Below, one piece after another: positions 36,962 through 49,500 of a stretch of 64,000 nt of DNA. The position numbers and the translations under genes are program-made. Origin of the DNA: Bolinopsis microptera (Eukaryota; Ctenophora; Tentaculata; Lobata; Bolinopsidae). The DNA is taken from positions 13,190,303 through 13,254,302 of the forward strand of contig NC_087075.1 of NCBI RefSeq assembly GCF_026151205.1. Reading direction: 5' to 3'. Under the pieces are notes generated by a model that saw only the letters and a program-made list of their open reading frames with translations, ran no database searches and had not been told where the DNA came from. Every line of letters begins with the position of its first letter. Position 1 is the stretch's first letter.

Positions 36962-38157
36962 CTGTGTCTGGGAATTAATTGTTTCTAGATAACAGGCCAG
37001 CACGCGCACCCCTCCGAACACATACTACTATGAGAACAGGCCCAGTTGTACAGCAGTTTAAACTGATTACTTTTCAGACACATAGTTAATCATTTTCTTC
37101 ATATTATCAGGCATCTTACAACTTCCACCAGGTTTCCGTTCAGTGAAAACTCATTAATACTTCCAATTCATGCAATCCCTTAAATACGACATTTTTACAG
37201 CACACATATTATGACAACTTCACTACTTCAGTTCAAGCTGTCAGCTGTTTAGTTTACCTCACTTGTCACTTAATGGCGTCGCTGATCTTTTGAGATCGAA
37301 TTGCTGCATTCTTGCATTGCCTTGAAAATGAGGGCAATGTCTGCAATAATTATCAGCAAATTCAATAATCCTTATTTTGAAGTCTTCCATATATCTTATA
37401 TCATTGGCATTTGAAAACAAATATTCTAATTCTAGAATATCATCTACCAATGGAGATGATGCTTCGAAAATTAGTTAACAATCAACAGATTACATCGTCA
37501 TCAAATTGGCCTAATTGGACATTGTAGCCACTGTTCCTGGGGTTGTAGTATTTAGTTCATCACAGCAGCCGCACAGGGGTCTGTGGTAACTGAAACAATC
37601 AACAGTTTCCAATTCCTACATGTATACATATATGTACATATTTCATAATTTGCTACTTCTTGTTCAAGCCGACTGTATTCTTTTATTCTTCTAACGCTAC
37701 AACGTTAAACCGCTATAGTGAACGAGAAAATCGTTATCCAGTAACTTAAAATCCTTAGTCCACGAAGTTTTCCAGACGTCATCCCAAGCGTTTCATTAGG
37801 CAGTTTACCCACTAATTACTGCCTACCTACCTACCTAGCTACTAAGCTACTATACTCCAGTACTTCTTTGATTCTTTATACTAATGCGAATGCGCAAATA
37901 AATCAAGCGTAGTTTACGAAGATTCTGAAACTTTACTCTCCTTAGGTTTGACTTTATCATTAGTGTTGTTATAGCTTTATAGTAGTTTGAAACTTTACAA
38001 CGAAGTGTTACATAATTTTGTAAAGAATTCTATATTTAACTTAGCATCTTATAAAGGTAACATGGTTACTGATACTATTTAAGTATTTAGGAGGATGCCA
38101 TTATTCCCGATTGTTTTAGTGAACAAAGCCTGTGAACACACCTTTGAGATGGGCCAT
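36962..38157. other. no gene recognised
   Basis: A 63-codon minus-strand frame (37259-37450, with HCPHF) is uncharacterised and lacks context. (CTAC)n near 37824. Confidence 0.35.
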
Positions 38158-38284
38158 TAGTGACCGGCCATTAGTGTCTAAGAGGAGTTTTGGCCCATTT
38201 TCGATTTTGGCTGAAAACTGCCGAATCAGTCGAAACTGACCACCAGTTAGCTAGTGGGTACGTACTTACTAATGGCCAGTGATC
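38158..38284. mobile_element. possible short MITE
   Basis: Left AGTGACCGGCCATTAGTG and right CTTACTAATGGCCAGTGATC form imperfect inverted ends about 127 bp apart. No target duplication is seen. Confidence 0.35.
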
Positions 38285-38993
38285 TAATTCGAATTGGTCA
38301 TAATACGGCCGCTCTGCCCATATATTCGGTATAAACAATAGATTTGTTACTTTTCAGACCCCATATTGATTACTGATTGATTGTCTATACGTTTGAACGA
38401 AATTTACTTTACATCTAAATATTGGGCCACAGTTAAAAATTTTGTAAGATATACAGTTCAATATCTGTCCAAACGTGGATTCCAAAGCCAGATAACCACA
38501 GAAACTTTAAGAAATTTTATCCTGTTAATTCTGCCAGCTAAGAATGTTAATTGCAAGAGTTGCATACCAAACTGTCTTCGCATCAGTCTACTCTACACAA
38601 ATACTTAATAGCTTTATAGGCTCTCATTTTATTACCCTCGACGAGGATTATAAAATGAGGGCCAATAGAAATTCCGTGCACGGGGGTCCCTCGTGCACGG
38701 AATCCTGCGAATGTTATTGAAACAGCTATGAGGTTGGATCGACCCGATTGGATTTTAATTGGCATTAAACGGTCGCTACTCTATGGAAAGATAAAACCAC
38801 TAAATAAAATGCCACTACCTTTAAAAGGCATGGATCCAGGCAGTGAGTTACTATTTATTGTAATTAGATTTATTGTATTTCATATTGTAGGGTGCGAGGG
38901 GGACAGCTCACAGCATGAGGACCAGCTAGTGAGTTGCGGCATTTATAAATCATAGTTATTACAATAACATAAACCCGCCACGCAAAGGGTTTA

Positions 38994-39194
38994 TATAATA
39001 CTATAATACCTCCGCCACTGAGTGCTGCGCGCTATAATTCCCGACAGCTTGCTGGAGGGAATTTGCGGGCACGAAGTTGCGGAGGTATTATATTTTATAA
39101 TACCTCCGCAACTTCGTGCCCGCAAATTCCCTCCAGCAAGCTGTCGGGAATTATAGCGCGCAGCACTCAGTGGCGGAGGTATTATAGTATTATA
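38994..39194. repeat. perfect palindrome, 99-bp arms, 3-nt loop
   Basis: 38994-39092 is the exact reverse complement of 39096-39194; the loop is TTT (39093-39095). Each arm contains an 89-bp unit with its own 13-bp inverted ends, ATAATACCTCCGC (39003-39015) and GCGGAGGTATTAT (39079-39091). The palindrome is thus two head-to-head copies of a small inverted-end element. Confidence 0.95.
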
Positions 39195-39554
39195 ATACGT
39201 TCCGGTTCCGATTGCAGAAGGGGTGTAATCCGATACGTGCGCATCATACAATATAGTGTCTAATATATAGAACGCCAGTGTTATTTGTTTTGAAACTTGC
39301 CGCCAGCCAGTCTGAGTCTGGGCTGATAATACCCTCGCTTCTCTTGCGGGAAAAATGAGCAAATTATCAGCCCTCGGTGTCCCCGAGTTTTAGTGGATAT
39401 AATTCCCGGAAGGTATTATAACAGATCATCCCGCGCTAGCGGGATGATCTGATAAACACATACGAGTGCGCGCAGCGCACGAGTTTTGTGTTAATATGTA
39501 ATCCCGTAGCGCCAGCTGAGGGATTACATTTATTTAGCCCTGAGCGTGAAGTGT

Positions 39555-39764
39555 TTATGGATTATAATTATCTCCGGCGATTTCGACAAGGGATTTATAC
39601 TTTAGAAGAGGAATTTGGTCAAAGTCATTGAAGTCACGAGCAAATCTGGATGACTGAAGCCAAGAATTAAATTTGTTTAGAGCCCAGTTGTTGACTCTAA
39701 CTGTACTGTCCGGAACACGATTGGAAAGCAGTTCATCAATCTGAATGTCAAACCGATCTGTCAT
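39555..39764 (-). CDS. Crypton/DUF3504-like protein N-terminal fragment, 69 codons
   Basis: The frame starts MTDRFDIQIDELLSNRVP and continues with STVRVNNWALNKFNSWL. A short acidic helix followed by 'S/T-----W----F--WL' is the N-terminal pattern I associate with DUF3504/ZMYM-type proteins derived from Crypton tyrosine recombinases. Catalytic residues would lie further on and are absent: the frame ends after 69 codons in a stop. It may be a relic, an exon, or a short DNA-binding protein. It sits inside the hairpin island, and CACGTG motifs lie 0.2-0.3 kb upstream on its strand. Confidence 0.4.
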   Translation of the reverse strand: MTDRFDIQIDELLSNRVPDSTVRVNNWALNKFNSWLQSSRFARDFNDFDQIPLLKYKSLVEIAGDNYNP

Positions 39765-39971
39765 AGTGGAGCAATAGCTTGAACGTTAGCAGGAACAAGA
39801 GCTGGAAGGAGAGCAAGCAAAACAATACTATTTTTAGGGCACGGACAAGGGTAGCTGGCTAGTCGCCAACTTCTCACGCCACGCGTTGGAGAAATTCCAA
39901 GAATTAGCTGCTTTGGCAACGTTCCCAGGAATTTGCGTGTAAAAGAAGTGGACGGTTACGATGTTTCATAT

Positions 39972-40055
39972 CACGTGGTGCGCTTTCGTGTCACGTGGTA
40001 TAGACTCGGCGTATGCTATTGGTGGCACGTGGTACGCACGTGACGCGCCCACGTG
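39972..40055. promoter_or_regulatory. cluster of five CACGTG E-boxes
   Basis: CACGTG at 39972, 39992, 40026, 40037 and 40050. This is far denser than in flanking DNA. It lies 208-291 bp upstream of the 39764 start on the minus strand and so could be its promoter; binding of a bHLH-ZIP factor is inference. Confidence 0.45.
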
Positions 40056-40251
40056 ATCGCGCGTCTAACTGTTCTACTATTATCGAGTTCTAATCAGCAG
40101 TATCATTGATTATTGTAAGTCGGAGAATTGAATGATAAACATCAGTTACGACTAAAAAGCGGGCCGGGTTTATACAAATTACCGGGGCGGGATGATATCA
40201 CCTTGAGATGTTTATCTAACAGCGGGCCGGGCTGACTGATAATATGATCCC

Positions 40252-42052
40252 GCGTCGAAATCCCGGAGATATTTATAATATTATAATATTACAATAGTTC
40301 ATTGTTTACAAGTCATAAGCAGTATGCAATTCTCGAAAATAGCCATTATCATAATCAATTGTCGTCAAAACTGCCAGCTTAACGAATGCGACCAATAGAA
40401 CACAAAGTTGACATATTAACCATAACTCTATAAAATATGCATAACTGAAACTCTTGACTTATGTATTTCCAAACTAACGTGCTTCGCCCTTAGTTACCAT
40501 TAGCATGATCCATACAGCCTCTCCAGTCTCCAGACAATATCCATCCCATATTAAATGGTCCGACAACCTACGACTATTTCTTTAAGTATTATTGGTGTCG
40601 AAATTTGGGGCATGTCATTATAGTTGTATTAGCTGAACCCGATTATGGGTCTAGTCATAGTGGTAACAGATCTTTACTTTTACTTTTAGGCTGCTGTCGT
40701 ATTTTGAACATGCAAAATAAGCTCAAAAGGAAATCATAACATAATATTAAAATATTCCTTACGATATAATATATAATATATATATATAATACGGCTCTTT
40801 TGCTTCAACTTTTTTCTACAAAAAAATTTTCATTTTCATGCCGTTTAGTTGTAATATTCAAAATTAGAGTTTATAAGGGTTCGCCCTATTCGGCTTTTTC
40901 TGAATAAAAATTTTACCGGATATTTTAATTCTTCAACTGAAAATATTCGATTTATACTTTTAAGATTATCTTAATTTACTTGCGTGCTTACTCCAGCGAA
41001 AAATCTGACATGCACACAGCTAGTAGGTTAACAAATTACCAAAATCTCCAATTTCCACCGTTCCAAAATTGTGCCGCAGACGCGCAAATATCCTCACATT
41101 AAATACATTGATTAAGTGAGAATCCGGTAACAGGTAGATCAGATCAAGGTATCCTTTACTCTACCTGCAACTCACTTTAAAGGTATTGAGTTGTGCAATT
41201 AGCACTGTGCTGATGTTATTCAACACCAGTCTCCATGCTCTCCGCATTCCTTATTTTCCTCAACCCGCCGTTGGTTTTTCCTCGTTTATTCCTTATTGGT
41301 TGTTTATTTTGTTTGCCTGAAGTCTTTTATAATTTCCACCGCTGGATTATTGCCAGATTTTTAAATATCAGCCAGTGAAAATATTATATTTGTCAACCAA
41401 TAAAAATATTTTTGTTGACATCGTTATGCATCTTAAACAGGTTTCCAGTGATTCTTATCTTTCAGTTCCAGCTTGGCCTATCACAGACAATCTACAAAAC
41501 GACAATATATTTTCCACACAAAAACCCCCAATATATTAAACATTTTCCCAATTATACCATCTTCAGAGCGTACTGCTTTGTGCATTGTGCAATCATGTAT
41601 TTTATTATATTCACGTGATCATGTATCCGGTCTAATAACTGGAACATGTAGCGGAATATAGCGTTATCATGTAGCGAAATATAGCGTTATGAAGGACGGA
41701 GAAAATGAAACTGAAAACTCGCGTTTCGGCAACACTTTTCATTCATCTTCGCGATGGAAGGCCAGGCCACTTTAAAATCCTCCTCACATCACATGCTATT
41801 TGATACTGATAAATAGATTAAAGTGGACTCAGTGGAGGCTTCATTGTTTTTGTTCCTCACACTCCGCTGCAGTAGGCGTCATCTTGTGATGCTGGTATTT
41901 ATGGAATGCGATACGTTTTCTTAACGTCTGGTATCAAAGAGAACATCGTGATGCATATATTATCAGGAAATTCATCTTTATGAATATCCCTTTAGTGTTC
42001 GAAGTTGTCTTGTCGAGCTATAGTGCAGGTAGCGCACTCTAGTTCTAGATTC
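40252..42052. other. no gene recognised
   Basis: AT-rich. AATATAGCGTTAT with CATGTAGCG occurs twice at 41646-41690. Confidence 0.4.
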
Positions 42053-42148
42053 GGAATCAGCGTCCGAAAATACATCGATTCAAGTAGTTAGTAGAGTGAT
42101 TTTTAGAAAAATCCCGAAGATCGACTGTAGAGTGATTTAGCACGCTCG
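42053..42148 (-). repeat. dispersed repeat, inverse copy of 791-893
   Basis: Reverse complement shares CGAGCGTGCTAAA-CACTCT, ACAGTCGATCTTCG and GATGTATTTTCGGACGCTGA with 791-893, with scattered substitutions. Origin unknown. Confidence 0.85.
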
Positions 42149-43422
42149 ATACGTGTCGAACTAGACTGCGTTCAATTTAAAAACCATTAATAAGGGCATC
42201 AAATAATTGCCTACACCACGGCCATGGTAACTGTCCGCTAGGCGCTAAAAGCTCATCATCTTATTATAATCAGACGTAAAGTAAAAGCTCTAAATCTAGA
42301 GGCCATCTTTTTGCGACTTTGGAAAAGTCTGTAGCGCTGGAAATACCCAAATAGATGGACCAGAGGTTGTCAGTTCTCACTTCTCAGTGTTATACCTTGT
42401 TCTCAGTGTTATACCTTGTTCGTAGTTCAACTCAAGACCAGTACATTATTAAATAGAGTATTGACGGTAGAAATTGATGATTCCTTACCGAGCATTGTTG
42501 GTTGAAGATTTGGACGCACTTTCTTATTTCAAAAAATCTAGAAGGACTATAAAGCATTTAGACTCCAGACAAACGAACTTTTCAGTATCAAATAATCAAA
42601 ATGTGACCTCTCTTTCCTTGATCCACAGACAGGCTTATAAACCAGACACTTCCTGTTCCACTCAACTACAGGTACCCTAAAGATCCTAATCCAGAGCGAG
42701 TCTTCTAGAATAGCATTTTAATGATCTTCTAAGCCTTGCAAGAATACACCTAAATTCATCTGTTCTCTCCATTTGATCGGCAGGTCATGTAACGGGAACG
42801 AAGTAATATCGAGCGTGGAGAGGGAGATTTGTCCGTAACTGTTTTCCATCATCTATAACTTAATCACAAATCTAATCTCCAGCACTAATAATTGCAAACA
42901 GCTCCGGCACCCCCCGTAAATTTCCACTCGAATGAAGGCGATGCTGGGTTTTCGGGATTGTCAAGTAATTTCTGAGCTCTCTGGGCCCCAGAATTACTGA
43001 ATTAGAGGAGGATTGTCTCAGCTGAGGGTCGTAGAAGAAAATGGTATTATTTTATTGAGTTCGGTATTCGTTGTTGTTAACTAAAACAGGGAACTTAATT
43101 GTTTTCATTCACCTTTTGTCAAACGTGTTATTTTGTCGTATTGTTTAAAACTGAACAATGCCATGATTTTTTACTGTTTTTTTCCCCCCTGAAAAATTCG
43201 TTAATTTATACTTGTGCTTAGCTTGCCAAAGGAATTAACACTTCATTTTATTAATAGTGCTATTTATCAATATTCATATTACTTGAACAATTTATCAATT
43301 GTCCTGGCACTGCTTCGGCGACATGAACATATCAGTATCACATTAAAGAGGCCATACTAGTAGTTCCACTTACACTTGTAACGCAGCACAACTCGGCACA
43401 TATAATACGGAATACCCCAGAG
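42149..43422. other. no gene recognised
   Basis: A 19-bp duplication (TTCTCAGTGTTATACCTTG) at about 42381-42418. Nothing else. Confidence 0.4.
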
Positions 43423-43548
43423 CTACTTACTAATCTGTATTCTGCTGCAATGTTAACATTAGTATTCTAAGTGGCAGTATTATTACTACTTACTAATCTG
43501 TATTCTGCTGCAATGTTAACATTAGTATTCTAAGTGGCAGTATTATCG
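43423..43548 (+). repeat. 63-bp perfect tandem duplication
   Basis: Copies 43423-43485 and 43486-43548, starting CTACTTACTAATCTG. Confidence 0.9.
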
Positions 43549-44399
43549 CTCTGAATGGTACCTGTATTAGCATGCCGTCAGGTTATAATCAAGTACTCAG
43601 GGGTACTCTGCCTGAGTAGTTTGTAGTTGCTACTGTGCCTGTTGGTTGTTACTGTGGCGGTTACTGTTACTAGTACTCTGTTATAGTTATAATCTAGTGA
43701 AATTGACGCTGTTTAGGCGTTTAAGGAAAGCTTGCTTACGTTGAGTAGCAGCAGAAGGATTCCCTTATATACTAATTAATAAGTTATTTTCCACCGTGCC
43801 GACTGTACTGTTACTACCTAATCTTAGGCACATGCCGCACAACACACGGCATACATAATAGTCTCGTCGTTATCCATCAAATAATGCACCTTATAGCTTT
43901 ATTATAGCCAGTTATCAAGTAATCATATAAGTGCAGATATATAGTGTTTGATTCTTTAAAATGATCCTATGAATAGTTACATTATTATTATGCCACCCAT
44001 GCCTCATATAAGCATATATGCCTCATAATATATGCCTCGAATAATTAATTAAGTCTGCAGGTGCTGGACTCGGTACAGCACGAGATTCTAGCGACCACTA
44101 TTTCTCCACCTTTTTAAATTACGCCCGACTCCGAAACCCAGACAGTGAACTATTATCGCTGTTATGGTAGTTCGAGTGCTCGAGTCGGAATCTTAATTAG
44201 TCACTAGAATTTGAAGTGTTGCTTTTGTGAGTTCACAAGGATGTTTGGACATGGTCTCACGTTGTAGCTCTGCTATTTCTAATATTTGTACGATTTTACA
44301 ATTTGTCTTGGAGAGGGTTGGGTATAAATATAACATTATAGCAAGCCGGGTGGTAATAATAGATCTACCAATTAAAGAAACGCACTGAATAAGTGAATA

Positions 44400-44725
44400 G
44401 GGGGGGGGGGGGGAGGTCATGAGTATTTTTGAGTATTTTTGAATTTGATAATTTGACACATTTTCGCCGGGAATACTCAAAAATGTCAGCATGGATTTCT
44501 CACTTTCTCAAAAATTGTCCACTCAAAAATAGTGATATACCAAATCATTCTTCATATCAGTGCAATGTGGTCCAAAAATACTCAAAATTAATTTTTGAGA
44601 ATGAGTTTTTCGCCTCTCCTGGAAAAGTTTCTCAAAAATAATTTTTGAGAATGAGAATTTGGCATTTTCGTCGGGACTCTCAAAAATACTCATGACCCAA
44701 CCCCAACCCCCCCCCCCCCCCCCCC
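44400..44725. mobile_element. fold-back element with poly-G and poly-C ends
   Basis: Left end: a G run (13 or more), then GGTCATGAGTATTTTTGAG. Right end: CTCAAAAATACTCATGACC, then CCAACCCC and a long C run. The interior repeats CTCAAAAAT and TTTTTGAG in both orientations. Flanks read GAATA at the left and TAAATAAG at the right, without a clear target duplication. Confidence 0.7.
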
Positions 44726-46480
44726 TAAATAAGCATAATCTCATAATTATGTTAACTGAGCATAATTATGTTATCTGAACCCATTCAGTAAGTTGTCTAA
44801 CCGCACCTAAAGAATTTCATGAAAAAATCACAAAAATGCAATCGACAGCCTCCCTGAACAACTTGACATCAAATAGTTCCAAACAATAGACAAATTAAAC
44901 ACAGACTCGCCCTCATATTTTACAGTGTTTTTGTGGTTTTTATTGTAAGGGCTAGTTGTTGCAGCGTTGACAGAAATGTTGAGAAGATTTGCTTCCTTAG
45001 ATTATCTTGATAGTATTAGTTTATCTCTTTAGGTGTTTGGTCATTTGCTTATTTTCTCAGGACTTGTATTAATTAATTAATATACTTAGTGCATTGGTAG
45101 GATATAGGTTAACCCATATCATAAGATTTGGGGTCTAGTTAATTCGCCCTTAAATCGTCACGTGACTTGTCACATTTTGAAAACTTATAAAATTATAAAT
45201 AAACCTATAAAGTGGAAGATCTAGTTTATGCCCATAATTCTTTTAAGTCGTAGATCTATTTTGTCCCCTTATTGTTAAATTAAAAGTTGGCCTGAATTTC
45301 ATCAAGATTGGGCGGTACCGTTCAGTCACTTAATTAGTTAATTCATGGCTCCACCTTACTACAAATTCAATTTCAATCAACTCCGCAATTCACGGACACA
45401 CTTTGTCACATAAACCGACTATAAATTTAATCTTAACTTATAACTGGTTTATAACTTGATCGGGTTAAAGCAAACATTCGACCCCCTGTGGAGCCCTCAT
45501 GGTGGACTACATAACAACCTACTGATGGAATTAACCGCTTTATTCGGTTTGCTGGCAGCTTCTTTTACACCGCGGACACCACGCGGACAAGTCCCGTCAA
45601 AGACGGATCCTTGTGATAATTCAGCGAAATTAAGCGGCAGTTTGAACAACGTGAACAGCTGAGTAGCCGGCCTACATTCACGTCCACGTGGCAGAACCAT
45701 GACCGTGAATACCGGCGATATTTGTTATTTTCCCCCATTTTGTACATATTTTCATGATCACCTGCAGTTGTTTAATGTCACTTGCCAGTAGCAGTTGAAC
45801 GCGGGGCGAGGAATTATTTTATTACTACGATATTCTCATATTATGAGCGCATACCCCGGAATAGTTTATTGTCTGAGTTTAACATGCACCTGTTAATGGA
45901 GTACATCATACCAAGGCATCAGAATAATTTACAGCACATATTCTATGGCTGTAAATTGAACTTGTTCATCATCGCGTCTGTAAATTGATCTATAGTTCAG
46001 TAGGTAGCTACTGATGAATTATGTGTGTCGTGGTGGCAATAGTTAATCTAATATGGCTGTATGTTTATGAGAACTGTTGTGCAGGTGGAATGTGGATGGT
46101 TCACAGTTCCCGTATCGAATGTTTTCACGGAAATTGGAAATTCCTCTTAAATTCCTCTTTGCGATGTCACCTTTTTTCCGGTTTTAGTGTGCCTTCGTCA
46201 TTAGATCTTTCTTGATTTTTCGCGGTAACAATTAACAAACAATAAAGATTCCATTATTTAGAATTTTGTATTTTCGTATCTCCATGATCATATTTTGAGG
46301 TCGATACTGTGCAAATATTTCCTATCAATACTGTTATTTTGAAACTCAGATTAAAGTGCTCTTCCGTCTTATAACACAAATATTAGTCGCCTAACAGAAG
46401 CCTATTCGCGCTTTGGAATGCCCGTTATTAGTTATAAATTTTGTTTTTAATTCGTTAACCGATCAAAGCAATACATCTCT
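44726..46480. other. no gene recognised
   Basis: AT-rich; no supported exon or repeat beyond short AT runs. Confidence 0.35.
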
Positions 46481-46593
46481 TATAATACCTTAGAAGGTAT
46501 TATAAAGACAGTCACATTTTATCAGACGATCCTTATTCAGTATCGGCGGGAACTGTTGATCTACAGTCCCCCACACAGAATAAGTATTGTCTG
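46481..46593. repeat. second hairpin cluster
   Basis: 46481-46504 is a perfect TATAATACCTT stem with a 2-nt loop. 46523-46538 pairs with 46578-46593 (16 bp, 2 mismatches) and encloses a further stem GGGAACTGT/ACAGTCCC (46548-46570). The first stem uses the same TATAATACC end motif as the 39-kb palindrome. Confidence 0.7.
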
Positions 46594-49500
46594 GTAATAT
46601 TCAAAATACAATATTGTCAGGAACTCTGTTGCTTAAGCGTTTAATTCAACTTAATTTGGCGTAATTTATCGGTACTGCGGTACTAAATATTGGTACTGGT
46701 ACTGGTAACTGGTGCTGATACTCGTCATCGATACTGACAATTGGTATCGGTAGATTTGACCGATGATGGCGACGATATCAATTGGAATCTGACAAATACC
46801 GCTAACCCCTCATACAAATATGTCATCGGCCGTTGATGAATATAATTATAATACGTTCTACGGTTGATGCTTTGCGCGGTAAATAAAACAGGAGATCATT
46901 TTAATCTTTGTGCCATTCACAAATGAGGAATCAAACGGACGCCGGTCAATTCTACAGTCTTCATTTGAGATTGAGGATTTTTACGACACAGTTTATTCCG
47001 TACCGCAGAATTTGGCGTATATTTTTTTATGGGTGCTTCGTTTATTTGAACGATCACCGGGGGAATATGTTTTGTTCGTTATCAATAAATTTGGTATTCT
47101 GGTGTCACAGGAATAATTTTTGATTTGAGGGGGACATTACGTTGTTTTGTTTTATTTTTATAAGCGTTTGATAAACGTTCAGATACGTGAAATTAGTACC
47201 ACTACCACTTGTTGCAGCGAAATGAATACAAACTTGGTTCGTGAACTTGATTTTGACCATTTAAACTTGATCACGTTTGTAATTTAATCCTAACCATTTC
47301 CATGCTGTCACTTATATGTTGTCTTGAGAGAGCCACTAAACTGAAGACTCCTAGCTATTGTTGGTTCATAACCTGACAGTTCATATTTTATTACTCCTTG
47401 CAGATGATTCATATTATATAAGAAATATCATACCGACTATTCATATTTCATATGATATCACCTTCATAGAACATCATGACATTGGTTCTAAGGAAAATTC
47501 TAATCAAAATAATGAGACAGTTCATCGCAAAACCTTGATAAATGATAGTAATTTCGAGATGAATATTTCAAGATACAGTTAACGCTATCCCTCAGATATG
47601 GTTTGTCGTAATACCCCCGGTACTACCCCCGTAATACCCCCGGTACCAGCCACACGATATATCTGGATACGGTCCGGCTAGCCAAATTGAGGAGCCACGT
47701 GAATATGTAAATATAGCGACACCTTAATGTGAATAATAATGTTATTACTAAAGTTACTAATGTAGTAACTAAAGTATCTTGAGTGCAAACCGATACGCTG
47801 CAAACCTGTGAAGTTGTGACCAGTTTATCACAGCAATTATTTAACATGGAACCAGATGTTGTGATATCTGTTTCAAGATATATCAAAAAATGTATTTACT
47901 CTATACTTCTATATTTTCATGGAAATCCCACTTGTATTGTTCTCATCCTGGCTGATCAGGCCTCGAAGCTAAAACTATGTGCAGTGACATAATTCAGTCT
48001 AATAACCGCGCCGTATCGACTAGACACTGTACCGTCCTGACCGGTTCTATCATCGGATTGTGCCGCAGGGTGGCTTACTATAACTTTACAGGATTCAGGG
48101 TAAAATGGATTTAGGTCAGGATTTTGTGCAGCGTTGCTAGATAAACTTTTTTATGGTTTCAGATCGCTATAGAAATGAAGCTAGTCCTTCATATTATGGA
48201 GACAGGGTGTGGACTGGCAACACCTGGTATAAATATCATTCTAACTCGAAGAGTTTTGTCAGTTTTTTCAGTTTGAACCCTTTATTTAACTGTACTCTGC
48301 GCAATCGATTGACTTGGTTTAATGTGGTTTGAGAAAATCACTATTTAATTTTTGGCATTTTCTCAGAAAATGCCAAAAATTAAATACTTCCTGATATTGT
48401 GAGTTAGAATTTAGAAATGTCTACTTCCTCAGATATCAAAACTAAATTGACGCGTTTTTCGTTTATATCGCAAAGAGAAAGATTAGCACTCTAAACATCA
48501 AGGTGCTGCCAACTCAGAGATTCTAAAATCAAGTTTAATGGGGATATAAGCACCGTGATATAAATTGTAACTTGAAAGTTCTACGTTCAAGTTAGTCAGA
48601 ATTGTAGGTGCTAAAGCATTAATGTAAATTTGACTGTAGTTATGAATTAATAGTCCATGGCGATAGTTGAAGATGGACCCTATCACTCTTTCAGTGCTTA
48701 TGGATTCGGTTTCCTCAAAAACCACCATAAATCTTTCAAAGCTAGAAATTATTCTGTGTCTTTCTCGTCGAAAAACACCATTATAGATTCCTCTTTGCTG
48801 AAAGTTATAATTTTATGAGAAGAAATTATAGCCAGTAAGAAAAAGCTAATGACGAAATAAAATGTTTGTAATCGTGCCTGCTTGAACTATTAATACTTTA
48901 TTGTCATTGAATAAATGCAGCATGCAAAATATTTTTTGAGAATGCACCCTTTCTTTTAGCCCAAGAGACATCAAAATTTGACGAAAGATCATTTTATTGT
49001 TTTATTGTTTAAAGTGTTATATTCAAAGGTATTCAGATCATTCTGAATGAAGTATGTGTCTGCTGTCTAAAATTAGTCTTTATCTTTTACAAAATTAAAT
49101 AAGAACAAAGAATCATCTCGAGACCAGAAAGTAATCTTACAATGGAACAGTCATTTCATTATACTCGTAGTTGTACTTGTAATAAAGTAATAAAGAAACC
49201 ATGGTTCTAGAGTTCTAGTAATGAAAATGAAATTGAAGCCTTTATGTTGAACTGTTGAAGACGGTCAATGGGGACCCATTCATATTTCATTTCAATCACA
49301 TTCGCGCTATCTTTCTACCGACAAATTCAGGAGCCCACGTTTCCGAGATTAGTGAGAGATTGAGCTCTACTATCCGTCAAAATGAGAGCTATCTTTCAAA
49401 TCTTTGAGATCCAATATATAATACCCAGTGGAGAGGTGGCTCCTAGTGATTAATTCCACTAATTCACCTACAGTACAACTTACCATCAGTCAAATTTCCC

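Larger units (their letters stand above)
38623..40251. repeat. hairpin island: serial GC-rich stem-loops
   Basis: Successive stem-loops in AT-rich DNA: 38623-38659 (18-bp arms, 2 mismatches), 38671-38703 (12-bp perfect arms), 38994-39194 (99-bp perfect arms), 39320-39373 (11-bp), 39422-39451 (13-bp, loop GCTA), 39455-39492 (nested 6+6), 39497-39528 (9-bp) and about 40187-40251 (12-bp, 1 mismatch). Several are bounded by ATAATACC/GGTATTAT. A recombinase-like open frame (39555-39764) and an E-box cluster lie within it. Confidence 0.75.

Noticed and set aside
37259-37450. 63-codon minus-strand frame with a HCPHF motif
   Set aside because: Looks protein-like in composition but has no family match I can name, no inverted repeats around it and no splice partners.
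48498-48728. 76-codon minus-strand frame
   Set aside because: No recognisable domain; considered as a missing CNBD2-like linker exon but has no suitable splice borders or phase.
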